DNA from: Pseudogemmobacter faecipullorum
Lineage (GTDB): Bacteria > Pseudomonadota > Alphaproteobacteria > Rhodobacterales > Rhodobacteraceae
Length of the DNA stretch: 64,000 nucleotides
Reading direction: 5' to 3'
Assembly: GCF_020539525.1 (NCBI RefSeq)
Contig: NZ_JACDXX010000015.1
Coordinates: 1-64,000 of the forward strand
Shown here in pieces: positions 16,059 through 22,165 of the stretch. The notes below the pieces were generated by a model. It saw only the letters and a program-made list of their open reading frames with translations, made no database searches and was not told the DNA's origin. Within the stretch, counting starts at the first letter, position 1; each line of letters opens with the position of its first letter. The translations under genes and the position numbers were made by a program.

Positions 16059-16412
16059 ATGCCTGACACTAACCTCTGGTCCGAGATCAAAGCTGCCTTG
16101 CTGGCCCTGCCAGTAGTCGGGCTGGCGATATGGGGCGCGCTCGGTGGCGCGACGAATGCCCTTGTGATCCGCGTCACAGCATGGGAGGCGCTGCGCCACA
16201 TCCTCCTGGGTGCGCTGGTTGCTGCAGGGCTGGGCGGCCTGGGCGCGCCACTCCTCGGGCACTGGCTCGGCATGCCGACAGGAATGCTTTCGCCAGGTGA
16301 TGGCGCGGCCACAGGCTCGGTTGCCTATCTGACAGGCTCTCTTGGCGCGGCCATTCTTGAGGTCATCATCCAGCGTATCCGTGCAGGGAGGTTGCCTCGT
16401 GACAATTCATGA
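16059..16412 (+). CDS. Putative holin-like membrane protein
   Basis: A 117-residue protein with three likely membrane segments (about residues 10-30, 45-70 and 85-105), short loops and a basic C-terminus (QRIRAGRLPRDNS). The layout fits phage holins that permeabilise the inner membrane at lysis time. It has a strong CAGGAGG site at 16048-16054, 4 nt before ATG 16059. It is separated from the endolysin by about 2.7 kb of small minus-strand genes, so its assignment to the lysis cassette is by size and topology only. Confidence 0.55.
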   Translation: MPDTNLWSEIKAALLALPVVGLAIWGALGGATNALVIRVTAWEALRHILLGALVAAGLGGLGAPLLGHWLGMPTGMLSPGDGAATGSVAYLTGSLGAAILEVIIQRIRAGRLPRDNS

Positions 16413-16503
16413 TCTGCGCCCAGTTGTCCTCTGCCCCATTCGGGCGCTGATCGTGCGGGTGGTGTTCGCGCTGATCGTGGCGGGGCTGATGGTGCTGTGT
16501 TGA
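16399..16503 (+). CDS. Very small membrane protein overlapping the holin-like gene
   Basis: A 34-residue frame starting at GTG 16399, with AGGGAGG (16385-16391) at 7-nt spacing inside the end of the preceding gene. It overlaps that gene by 14 nt. Residues about 15-33 form one hydrophobic segment (ALIVRVVFALIVAGLMVLC). A strong ribosome site in the right place is the main support. It may be an antiholin or accessory lysis peptide; no homology is claimed. Confidence 0.5.
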   Translation: MTIHDLRPVVLCPIRALIVRVVFALIVAGLMVLC

Positions 16504-16526
16504 TAGCAACCAGCGCGAGCCAAATT

Positions 16527-16808
16527 CTATGGACGAGAAGTGGCGAGCCGAGGGGGCAAAGCCGGATGATCGATCTGACGGAGGCTTCGGCCTGATCTGT
16601 ATCGCTTCAGGCCGGTTGCCAGAAGGGTGCTGCTTGCGCAAAGGAATGCTAGGCCAATCACCAATGGAGAAGCTGTTCCTGAGGAAGCAGCCATAGACAG
16701 GGCGCTTAAAGATAGGAGGCCGAATAGCACGGCTGCGCCCATCTCAGTTCGACCCATGGTTTCCAGTTCGTCGGGGGATGCTTTACTTCCGTCAAATGCC
16801 TTGGGCAC
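16527..16808 (-). CDS. Small membrane protein of unknown function
   Basis: A 93-residue frame from GTG 16808 with AAGGAAAA upstream. It has two hydrophobic segments (about residues 25-45, AAVLFGLLSLSALSMA; and 49-66, PLVIGLAFLCASSTLLAT) between polar ends and a basic C-terminal tail. It lies among other minus-strand membrane genes. An overlapping 55-codon plus-strand frame (16529-16696) is less convincing because it lacks a ribosome site. Confidence 0.5.
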   Translation of the reverse strand: MPKAFDGSKASPDELETMGRTEMGAAVLFGLLSLSALSMAASSGTASPLVIGLAFLCASSTLLATGLKRYRSGRSLRQIDHPALPPRLATSRP

Positions 16809-17191
16809 CGATTTTCCTTAGCTGCCGGGGACCATTGTGCCCCGCTGTCCAGTACTCTAAAATGGCACACATTGCAAATTATCCATTGTCACTTGTGTAA
16901 TATAGCACAGATACCACTGGCGCGCCTCGTGCGGGTTCTGTCCTCACAGCAGGGGCGATGTCCGCCTTGTGCGTGCGCGCGGTGATCCGGACCAGGCACG
17001 ATCTGCGCGATTTGGCTACGGATCAGCAGCGGGTTGAAGCGTTCTTTGCCAATTGGGTCGCATCGCTCCGCCTGGTCACTGCAGGTCGAGAGGGCAGGAT
17101 GTTCAAGGCAGCGGTGAACGCGGGTGATAGGCGTCCGATTTATGATCCATCTCGGCCCCACTGAGGGGCCGGGAGGATGGTGGAGGAAAAG
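16809..17191. other. Intergenic stretch, nothing supported
   Basis: About 380 nt with a locally AT-rich part near 16860-16910, where a promoter could lie, and no reading frame with good support. Plus- and minus-strand frames here lack starts with ribosome sites. Confidence 0.5.
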
Positions 17192-17341
17192 TAAAACGCC
17201 CCGGGCCACTTCGGGCCTAGGGCGCAATCTCTGAAATTTCTCATTGAAACCAGCGTGGAATTCCTCCTCCGCTGGTTGACCACTAGCCCGGCAATGGATC
17301 CCGGCCAATTCCCCCATACCGGTTAGGCAATACTGCCCATG
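17192..17341 (-). repeat. Structured repeat element, copy 1 (ends in a terminator)
   Basis: A 150-nt unit best read on the minus strand. It starts with the motif TTGCCTA-N10-GGGAATTG (complement of 17306-17330). Then CCAGCG and CGCTGG (17270-17275 with 17250-17255) form a hairpin whose loop carries GGAGGAGG. It ends in a GC-rich terminator hairpin (17197-17224) followed by TTTTACTTTT. A second, clearly related copy lies at 17836-17988. Both follow the stop of a small minus-strand membrane gene. Confidence 0.7.
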
Positions 17342-17382
17342 CCCTGGACCAGGTCACGAGCTACTGCCCGGGCGAGTGATGA

Positions 17383-17643
17383 TTATGAGTTGTGGCGGTA
17401 CCACTTCCGGGTAAAGCCGGATTTTGTGATCAAGGCGCCAATCCCGATACCAATCAGCCCTGCCAACAGCATGCTGGCGCTAAACGCCTTGATGGTGCTG
17501 AGGAGCATCTGAACAGAGACCAGAGTCGCGAAGATCCCAATCCCCGTCTTCATCCAGCTCCTGCGGAGGTGAGCCCCGCAACCTTTGCAAACTGAGAAGC
17601 GTTTCGCGACTTCGGTTCCGCAGTGGCCACAGATGTTGTTCAC
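17383..17643 (-). CDS. Zinc-ribbon plus membrane protein, 86 aa
   Basis: It starts at GTG 17643 with GAAGGGA upstream. Residues 4-24 contain CGHCG and CKGCG, a four-cysteine zinc-ribbon pattern. Two membrane segments follow (about 30-50, GIGIFATLVSVQMLLSTI; and 55-73, SMLLAGLIGIGIGALIT), with a basic end. The protein is probably an inner-membrane protein with a small cytoplasmic metal-binding head. It is followed by repeat copy 1 on the same strand. Function unknown; the combination occurs in many small bacterial and phage proteins. Confidence 0.65.
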   Translation of the reverse strand: MNNICGHCGTEVAKRFSVCKGCGAHLRRSWMKTGIGIFATLVSVQMLLSTIKAFSASMLLAGLIGIGIGALITKSGFTRKWYRHNS

Positions 17644-17835
17644 GAGCAGATCCCTTCAACGATTTTTCGGGGGAGGGCTACCAGCCTTCTGCTAATCAAT
17701 CCACCCCGGGTCATGCCATTGAGCGGCCTGTCAGGGGCAGGAGTCGCAAACCGTCCCGCTTGCCGGTGTCGAGGTGATGATATTGGCGCTGCCACTGACG
17801 TTCGGCCAGACGTAGAGCGAGAGGCGCGATAATCG

Positions 17836-17988
17836 AAAAAAACGCCCCGGACCGCATCTGGCCCGGGGCGCACTCACTAAAAATTTCTGACTGAAACCAG
17901 CGTGGGATTCCTCCTCCGCTGCTTGAACGCTACCCTGCAGGTTGATACCGGCCAATTCCCTGAAACCTGGTAGGCAATCGTGCCCACG
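17836..17988 (-). repeat. Structured repeat element, copy 2 (ends in a terminator)
   Basis: Same order as copy 1 on the minus strand: motif TTGCCTA-N10-GGGAATTG (complement of 17953-17977), a CAGCG/CGCTG hairpin with GGAGGAGG in its loop, the box GAAATTT, then an 11-bp terminator stem (17843-17853 with 17860-17870) followed by seven T. It begins about 12 nt after the stop of the minus-strand gene at 18001-18273, so it may be that gene's 3' UTR and/or a separate small RNA. Confidence 0.72.
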
Positions 17989-18000
17989 TCGCAGTGGATC

Positions 18001-18273
18001 TCAAGCGTTAGTAGAGTGAGTTTGCGCGCTGTGGTTGCCGGCGGCATTGTGCTTCACGTATCTGGAAGCAAATTCGACCTCTTTCTGAATGGAGAGCTCA
18101 TCCATGGATTGGCGGCTCCATATGGTCTTAATCAGCGCCATGGCCACGAAACTGACCGTGCCAGAGCATGTGTAAGAGGCAATAATCAGGGCCCAGCCAG
18201 CGCCCATGGCGTATGCCGTTAAAGCGCAAGCTATTGCGATGAAAACGGTGCAGAATAGGTTCGCAGCTAACAT
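18001..18273 (-). CDS. Small membrane protein of unknown function, 90 aa
   Basis: The N-terminal half is hydrophobic (LFCTVFIAIACALTAYAMGAGWALIIAS and a second segment ending in SFVAMALIKTIW), giving two membrane passes. The C-terminal about 40 residues are polar with several His and Asn. ATG 18273 has only a weak ribosome site. Like the zinc-ribbon gene, it is followed immediately by a copy of the structured repeat. Probably a lysogen-expressed accessory gene. No family recognised. Confidence 0.55.
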   Translation of the reverse strand: MLAANLFCTVFIAIACALTAYAMGAGWALIIASYTCSGTVSFVAMALIKTIWSRQSMDELSIQKEVEFASRYVKHNAAGNHSAQTHSTNA

Positions 18274-18424
18274 GTTTTTCAGATACTGGATTTGCTCACA
18301 AGCGATGAGGGTGGCTGTTTGTGGCTATTTTGTGTCATTCTGGATGTAACTTTAGGTTGTGGTATGGAGAGCATGCTGTATCTCGTTCAGGTTTGATGCT
18401 TGGAGGGTTCCGCTCCTCGATCCC

Positions 18425-18529
18425 ATAAAACGAAACAAGACGCCCTGAGGCGCCTTGTCCCATCACCCTGACTGAGCTGCATGTTGTGATGGGACCGTGT
18501 CCGACACGCGATGCGTGGAGCCAGCTGAT
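18425..18529 (-). ncRNA. Candidate small RNA with promoter and terminator
   Basis: On the minus strand a promoter-like pair CTGATA (complement of 18559-18564) and TATTCT (18536-18541) has 17-nt spacing. The transcript would contain small hairpins at 18495-18516 and a 10-bp stem GTCCCATCAC/GTGATGGGAC (18457-18466 with 18486-18495). It would end in a 10-bp stem (18435-18444 with 18449-18458) followed by TTCGTTTT. One stem position is A-C on the plus strand but G-U on the minus, which favours minus-strand RNA. No reading frame is present. Confidence 0.5.
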
Positions 18530-18597
18530 CCGATAAGAATAGCACCTCTGAAAATGTTTATCAGGCCCTAAATTTTTCTCTGCGCCATCTCAGCTAA

Positions 18598-18691
18598 AAC
18601 TGGCCAGTAATCACTCGCGACGTGCGCTGATTTTGGCCAGTTGCAGTTGCGATGGGTGCCATGCCTCGGAGGCATTGTCTCGGCGGCCGAG
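18598..18691. other. Cluster of inverted repeats (structured DNA or RNA)
   Basis: AACTGGCCA (18598-18606) and TGGCCAGTT (18634-18642) are 9-nt inverted arms; inside them ATCA/TGAT can pair further. Next come ATGCCT-CGG-AGGCAT (18661-18675) and CTCGG-CGG-CCGAG (18679-18691). Three hairpins in 94 nt with no gene suggest a structured leader, a small RNA or a protein-binding region. Confidence 0.5.
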
Positions 18692-18758
18692 GCTTAAATG
18701 CCCCGTCAGTTGTATCTCACTACCGTCCATTCAGCCTGAGGGCAGCCTGACCTCTAAT

Positions 18759-18783
18759 CAATTCCCCGAAATCCATTAGGCAA
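18759..18783 (-). repeat. Third copy of the 25-bp motif of the structured repeats
   Basis: TTGCCTA-N10-GGGAATTG on the minus strand, with exactly the same spacing as in copies 1 and 2. The rest of the repeat is not clearly conserved here, so this may be the core recognition motif. Confidence 0.6.
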
Positions 18784-19045
18784 TGAAGACCGTGTCCGCC
18801 ATCGAGCGTAGCATTTTATCTGCCGGAGGCGCATGCGGGGCACGCCTGATGGGTTGATCGACCTGATCCAATACGGCTGGGTTGGGCGCTGCTCCTGACA
18901 TCCGCGGACGCAACCGGATCGTTGCGCCCGCCTGGAACCACCGTCATCACGCGCTGCGCAAGTTCGGGACCATTAGGGATGTCGAGGTAATCAAGCGAGG
19001 GCTGACGACATCCTCAGAATACCACGTTTTTCGATTCGCCCCAAC

Positions 19046-19071
19046 GGCTCGCCAATTCGGCGGGCCTTTTT
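19046..19071 (+). terminator. Terminator just before the endolysin gene
   Basis: GGCTCGCC (19046-19053) pairs with GGCGGGCC (19059-19066), with one G-T pair, around AATTC, followed by TTTTTC. It would isolate the lysis cassette from upstream transcription, so the cassette may need antitermination. Confidence 0.75.
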
Positions 19072-19086
19072 CATTTGGAGAACCCC

Positions 19087-19608
19087 ATGCAGATCAATCA
19101 GGCGGCCCTCGATCTGATCAAGGAATATGAGGGGCTGCGCTTGAGCGCCTATCAGGACGCAGTCGGCGTCTGGACCATCGGTTACGGCACCACGGCAGCG
19201 GCCAACGTCGGCATCATCCCCAAGGCCGGTATGAAGATCACCGAAGCTCAGGCCTCGACCTATCTGATCAAAGCGGTCGAGAAATTCGCAGCCCGGATCT
19301 CGGCAGGCATCACGGTGCCGGTGAATGAGAACCAGTTCGGGGCCATGGTCTCGCTGGCCTATAACATCGGGCCGACCGCGTTCCTCGGCTCAACGCTGCT
19401 GCGCAAGCTGAATGCCGGCGATGTGCCCGGTGCTGCTGACCAGTTCGCGGCATGGAACAAAGCGGGCGGAAAGGTGCTGCCCGGTCTCGTGCGTCGGCGT
19501 GCTGCTGAGCGGGCGCTGTTTCTCACGCCAGTAGCCACCGCGCCCCGCACGCCGGGGCTTCTGGCCCGCCTCATCACCGCATTCCTCAACCTGATCAAAG
19601 GAGCATGA
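19087..19608 (+). CDS. Endolysin, T4/P22-type lysozyme (GH24)
   Basis: A 173-residue muramidase that cleaves peptidoglycan at lysis. The catalytic triad spacing of GH24 enzymes is exact: Glu15 in YEGLRLSAY, Asp24 in YQDAVG and Thr30 in VWTIGYGTT, the same E-x8-D-x5-T as in T4 lysozyme. The GH24 C-terminal helix has the usual VNENQFGAMVSLAYNIG and VLPGLVRRRAAERALF. Residues about 155-173 form an extra amphipathic tail (LLARLITAFLNLIKGA). No signal peptide is visible. Start 19087 has GGAG 6 nt upstream. Confidence 0.92.
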   Translation: MQINQAALDLIKEYEGLRLSAYQDAVGVWTIGYGTTAAANVGIIPKAGMKITEAQASTYLIKAVEKFAARISAGITVPVNENQFGAMVSLAYNIGPTAFLGSTLLRKLNAGDVPGAADQFAAWNKAGGKVLPGLVRRRAAERALFLTPVATAPRTPGLLARLITAFLNLIKGA

Positions 19609-19611
19609 CCC

Positions 19612-19821
19612 ATGAACTGGAACCTAATCCGGGGCCTGACCTATCTTTCCATGCTGATCGCCTCGGCGCTGGCTTTCCTCGGCCTTGCGGAATTTGATCC
19701 GTCGACCGGCATGCTGAACATCCATCCCTTTAACGCCTATGGTGCTGCTGCCGCGCTGGCCGGGGTGATTTCCTCGGGCCTCGCATCGCTGGCGCTGATC
19801 CGGGGCTGGGGCCGGAAATGA
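19612..19821 (+). CDS. Small two-segment membrane protein, probable holin
   Basis: A 69-residue protein with two hydrophobic helices (about 8-25, YLSMLIASALAFLGLA; and 43-63, GAAAALAGVISSGLASLALI) joined by a polar loop, and a basic end WGRK. Size, topology and location between the endolysin and spanin genes fit a class II holin. An AAGGAG site lies in the end of the endolysin gene. It overlaps the next gene by ATGA. Confidence 0.7.
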   Translation: MNWNLIRGLTYLSMLIASALAFLGLAEFDPSTGMLNIHPFNAYGAAAALAGVISSGLASLALIRGWGRK

Positions 19822-20042
19822 TCGCCCTCATCGCATGGGCATGGCCCTATCTCGCCGCCGCCGGTGCCGCGCTGCTGGCGGCGTTTGGCCTCTATGCAAA
19901 GGGCAGGGCGGATGCCTCGGCTCGGGCACGTCTCAAATCACTGGAGGATGACCATGAAGCAGCTGCCGATCTGCGCCGCATTGTTGATCGCGGCCTGGCT
20001 GACCGGGTGCGCAAGTTCGATGACGCCGGGTTCCGCGACTGA
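19818..20042 (+). CDS. Inner-membrane spanin (Rz-like)
   Basis: A 74-residue protein with one N-terminal membrane helix (IALIAWAWPYLAAAGAALLAAFGLYAKG) and a charged, helical periplasmic part (ASARARLKSLEDDHEAAADLRRIVDRGLADRVRKFD). This is the layout of i-spanins, which link to an outer-membrane partner and fuse the membranes at lysis. The partner gene is embedded in its 3' half in another frame. Confidence 0.75.
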   Translation: MIALIAWAWPYLAAAGAALLAAFGLYAKGRADASARARLKSLEDDHEAAADLRRIVDRGLADRVRKFDDAGFRD

Positions 20043-20184
20043 GGCTGCCCGCTGCGAGATCTGGGGCAAGTCGCTGCCAACCCGGTCGCGGGCTGATACC
20101 GGACAGACGCAGGCCGAGATCCAGCGCGGTTATGCGGCGTTTGATCTGGCCTGCCCAGGGTTCGGGTGGATGGTGCCGGTGTGA
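19954..20184 (+). CDS. Outer-membrane spanin (Rz1-like lipoprotein), overlaps the i-spanin
   Basis: A 76-residue lipoprotein with signal MKQLPICAALLIAAWLTGC, lipobox LTGC. The start at 19954 has GGAGG at 19943-19947 with 6-nt spacing. It begins inside the i-spanin gene in a different frame and extends past its end, the classical Rz/Rz1 arrangement. The mature part is short, with two further cysteines that could crosslink dimers. Confidence 0.75.
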   Translation: MKQLPICAALLIAAWLTGCASSMTPGSATEAARCEIWGKSLPTRSRADTGQTQAEIQRGYAAFDLACPGFGWMVPV

Positions 20185-20536
20185 GGACCTCGCGGGGAAC
20201 AGGGAGTAGGGGATGTGGTATCCCCCGCGGGCATTTCATGCGAGCATGATCAGCCTCAGATTGTATTGCGGCGAAAGTATGGCGACGGGCGGTCTGGCGT
20301 GTCGCGCGCAGCTGACGCCGAACTGCAGCTGTTCTGTGGGGTAGGGTCCAAGCCCAGCAAAAACCCCTAGTTTTGGGTGGAGAGCTAAGACCCTTGCGGA
20401 TGAGCCAGGATTGAAACTGAGGGCCCACTGCAGGCCACAACGGACATCGTGGGATGGCCTTGAGCGAGCCAATCGTTGCATATAGCTTGGCCCCATAGAC
20501 AAATCTCAATTTTCAGCACGCAGCGGATTACCCATC
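20185..20536. other. Gap between lysis cassette and accessory gene
   Basis: About 350 nt without a supported gene. GGGGAT (20209-20214) and ATCCCC (20220-20225) form a short hairpin, possibly the weak end of the lysis operon. Frames on the minus strand have no start with a ribosome site. Confidence 0.5.
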
Positions 20537-21244
20537 TTGTCACTTATTTCGCAGCAACGGCGAACCCTCCCTTTCGTCATATTTTTCATTAGCATTGGTA
20601 CGTTAATCTATGCAGCATTGGCTTTAGGTGCCCTGCCTGGGATCAATCTCGAGGAAGCTCATATTGGGAGGGCCATCGGCGTGGCTGCCCTTTCTGCTGC
20701 GTTCTGCGGATTATCGGTATTTCTGGTCGGAAGGTTTCTGAATTTGGTCCGTCAAAAGAACTCGGCGGGGGATGCCGATACCTTACCGGAATACAAGGTA
20801 ACCTTGAATATTGACAAAGTTAAGCTGACTGATGCCGGGCGTGATGGGATGCCGTCGAACATCAGTCTCACCTTCGAGCTTAGCAATGAATCAGTTGAGA
20901 CTGCTGTGAGCATGGACATGGCGCTGATCGTTCGAGATGCAAGAGAAAACAACCTCATTGCATATTCGAATAAGAGCGACGCGGCCCTGTGTCCGGGGGA
21001 GAAATTAGATTCTGCCTTTTCTCTTCTGCTTCCCGCGGATTGCCCGTCAGAAATAAGCGTATATCTTCACATCACTTACAGCGATAGCCGTGCCAGTGGC
21101 TGCTCTCTTATGCCATTGATTTTCACAAGTGTGTCGAAGAACGGCGGCCCATTGATTTTTCGCAGGGTTCCTGAGCGTGAAACCTTCAGGGCTCTCTATC
21201 ATTGCTGGATACCAGATAACACCATTTCCGCTCGAGAGATGTAA
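20537..21244 (+). CDS. Membrane-anchored protein of unknown function at the prophage right end
   Basis: About 235 residues, best start TTG 20537, with no clear ribosome site. Two N-terminal membrane helices (about 12-33, PFVIFFISIGTLIYAALAL; and 47-67, GVAALSAAFCGLSVFLVG) are followed by a long beta-rich soluble domain (from YKVTLNIDKVKL to the end) with strands such as ISLTFELSN and SMDMALIVRDA. The gene is more AT-rich than the surrounding genes and sits next to the attachment site. These are usual signs of a recently acquired lysogen-expressed gene, for example for superinfection exclusion. No family is recognised. Confidence 0.6.
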   Translation: MSLISQQRRTLPFVIFFISIGTLIYAALALGALPGINLEEAHIGRAIGVAALSAAFCGLSVFLVGRFLNLVRQKNSAGDADTLPEYKVTLNIDKVKLTDAGRDGMPSNISLTFELSNESVETAVSMDMALIVRDARENNLIAYSNKSDAALCPGEKLDSAFSLLLPADCPSEISVYLHITYSDSRASGCSLMPLIFTSVSKNGGPLIFRRVPERETFRALYHCWIPDNTISAREM

Positions 21245-21410
21245 AGGCTAATCTTGCCTCCCCATGGCATCGGCTGATGGTAGCTTTTTCCGTTTCAGGG
21301 AGCGAGATTCGCTGCGTTTTCATTTTGCAGACGCCTCGTAACCTATTGAAGGTATTATGCCCCAAAGTGTTCCGTTTTGCACTTTAAGTTCATGTTTTCA
21401 TAGGAGTTGG

Positions 21411-21460
21411 ACGGTTTTGGGTACCGTAGGTCGAGAGTTCGAATCCCTCCGCCCCGACCA
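21411..21460 (+). other. 3' half of tRNA-Pro(UGG): prophage attachment site (attR)
   Basis: The sequence folds as the anticodon arm ACGGT-TTTGGGT-ACCGT (anticodon TGG), then AGGTC, a T-arm with TTCGAAT, and the 3' acceptor strand CGCCCCG-A-CCA. No D-arm or 5' acceptor strand lies upstream, so this is not a whole tRNA. Phages that integrate into tRNA 3' ends leave exactly such a fragment at the distal end. One A-C mismatch in the T stem fits drift in a non-functional copy. The intact gene should lie at the other prophage end, to the left of the window. Confidence 0.85.
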
Positions 21461-21683
21461 TTCTTCAGCAGAATTCCGGTATGTCGTTTGCAGCTCATCT
21501 TGCAAAACCGCATACAATGCCTTCCGGCCGGCCTGTGGCTTCTGCGCGATCCCATCTGATAGTCCGGCCGACAGGGTCGCATATCTGCTGAGCACTTCGG
21601 ATTGGCGCTGAGGATGTGTCTGCCCCGGGATTTCGCTGCATCTGCCGTCTCTTTGCGCTGAGCCTGCGGTTGTCCGGGCAGCA

Positions 21684-21712
21684 CTGCGCGACAGGGGAGG
21701 CCTGTCGCGCAG
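21684..21712 (-). terminator. Long hairpin downstream of DUF1284 gene
   Basis: CTGCGCGACAGG (21684-21695) and CCTGTCGCGCAG (21701-21712) form a perfect 12-bp stem with a 5-nt loop, 8 nt after the stop of the minus-strand gene. There is no T run, so it may act as an mRNA 3'-end stabiliser rather than a strict terminator. Confidence 0.5.
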
Positions 21713-21720
21713 CAGCGGAT

Positions 21721-22152
21721 TTAACGCTCAGCCCCGCTGATACGGGCCAGAGAAAAACCGTCATCGGCCAGGCTGGTGCACAGATCCGACCATTCACAGC
21801 CGCGGCAGGCGGCGCGGGTCTGGCCGCCGGCGAAGCCACTGCGCATCCGGCGCAGCAGGGCTGCGGTGGGGATGATCCTGCTGCCCGCTGTCACGGGCTG
21901 GCCCAGAAACAGGCCGATATCATGCGCGGCGCGCTGGTCGCGCGTGTGGACGCTGGCGCGGGTGCAATGCGGGGAGGGATCGCGCAGCAGCGGGGCGCAG
22001 ATGTCATCCGGCCCTTCGGTCAGCAGGATATCCTCGCCCGCGTCCAGCCTCGCCGCGATGGCATCAAAATTTGCTACGAAGGCCGGTGAATAGCCTTTGC
22101 CCGCATAGCTCAGCAGGCAAAGGAGGTGATGCGCGCGCAGGCGGATGGTCAT
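21721..22152 (-). CDS. DUF1284 family protein
   Basis: A 143-residue DUF1284 member, recognisable from the opening IRLRAHHLLCLLSYAGKGYSP and VANFDAIAARL. It has conserved cysteines (HHLLC, DDICAPLL, PHC, CRGCEWSDLC) that could bind an iron-sulfur cluster or zinc. The family's activity is not known to me. It lies 13 nt after bioY on the same strand, so the two are probably co-transcribed. That suggests, but does not show, a link to biotin or cofactor metabolism. Confidence 0.75.
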   Translation of the reverse strand: MTIRLRAHHLLCLLSYAGKGYSPAFVANFDAIAARLDAGEDILLTEGPDDICAPLLRDPSPHCTRASVHTRDQRAAHDIGLFLGQPVTAGSRIIPTAALLRRMRSGFAGGQTRAACRGCEWSDLCTSLADDGFSLARISGAER

Positions 22153-22165
22153 GACCTGCCCGGGA

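Noticed and set aside
16529-16696. 55-codon plus-strand frame opposite the small membrane gene at 16527-16808
   Set aside because: No ribosome site and no domain; the minus-strand alternative has both a site and two membrane helices.
16889-17317. Minus-strand 142-codon frame covering structured repeat copy 1
   Set aside because: The matching frame in copy 2 is not conserved as protein beyond a short part, and the region is better explained by hairpins and a terminator.
18882-19130. Plus-strand 82-codon frame ahead of the endolysin
   Set aside because: TTG start without a ribosome site, runs through the terminator at 19046-19071 and into the endolysin start.
1-21460. Interpreting the tail cluster as a true gene transfer agent
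   Set aside because: Some tail genes are GTA-like, but the tRNA attachment site, tip protein, fibre, lysis cassette and accessory genes point to a prophage integrated at a tRNA gene.
21355-21684. Minus-strand frame with a C-terminal GRGGGIRTLDLR segment, and a second with WSGRRDSNSRP
   Set aside because: These are the well-known false translations of the reverse strand of a tRNA; they come from the tRNA-Pro fragment at 21411-21460.
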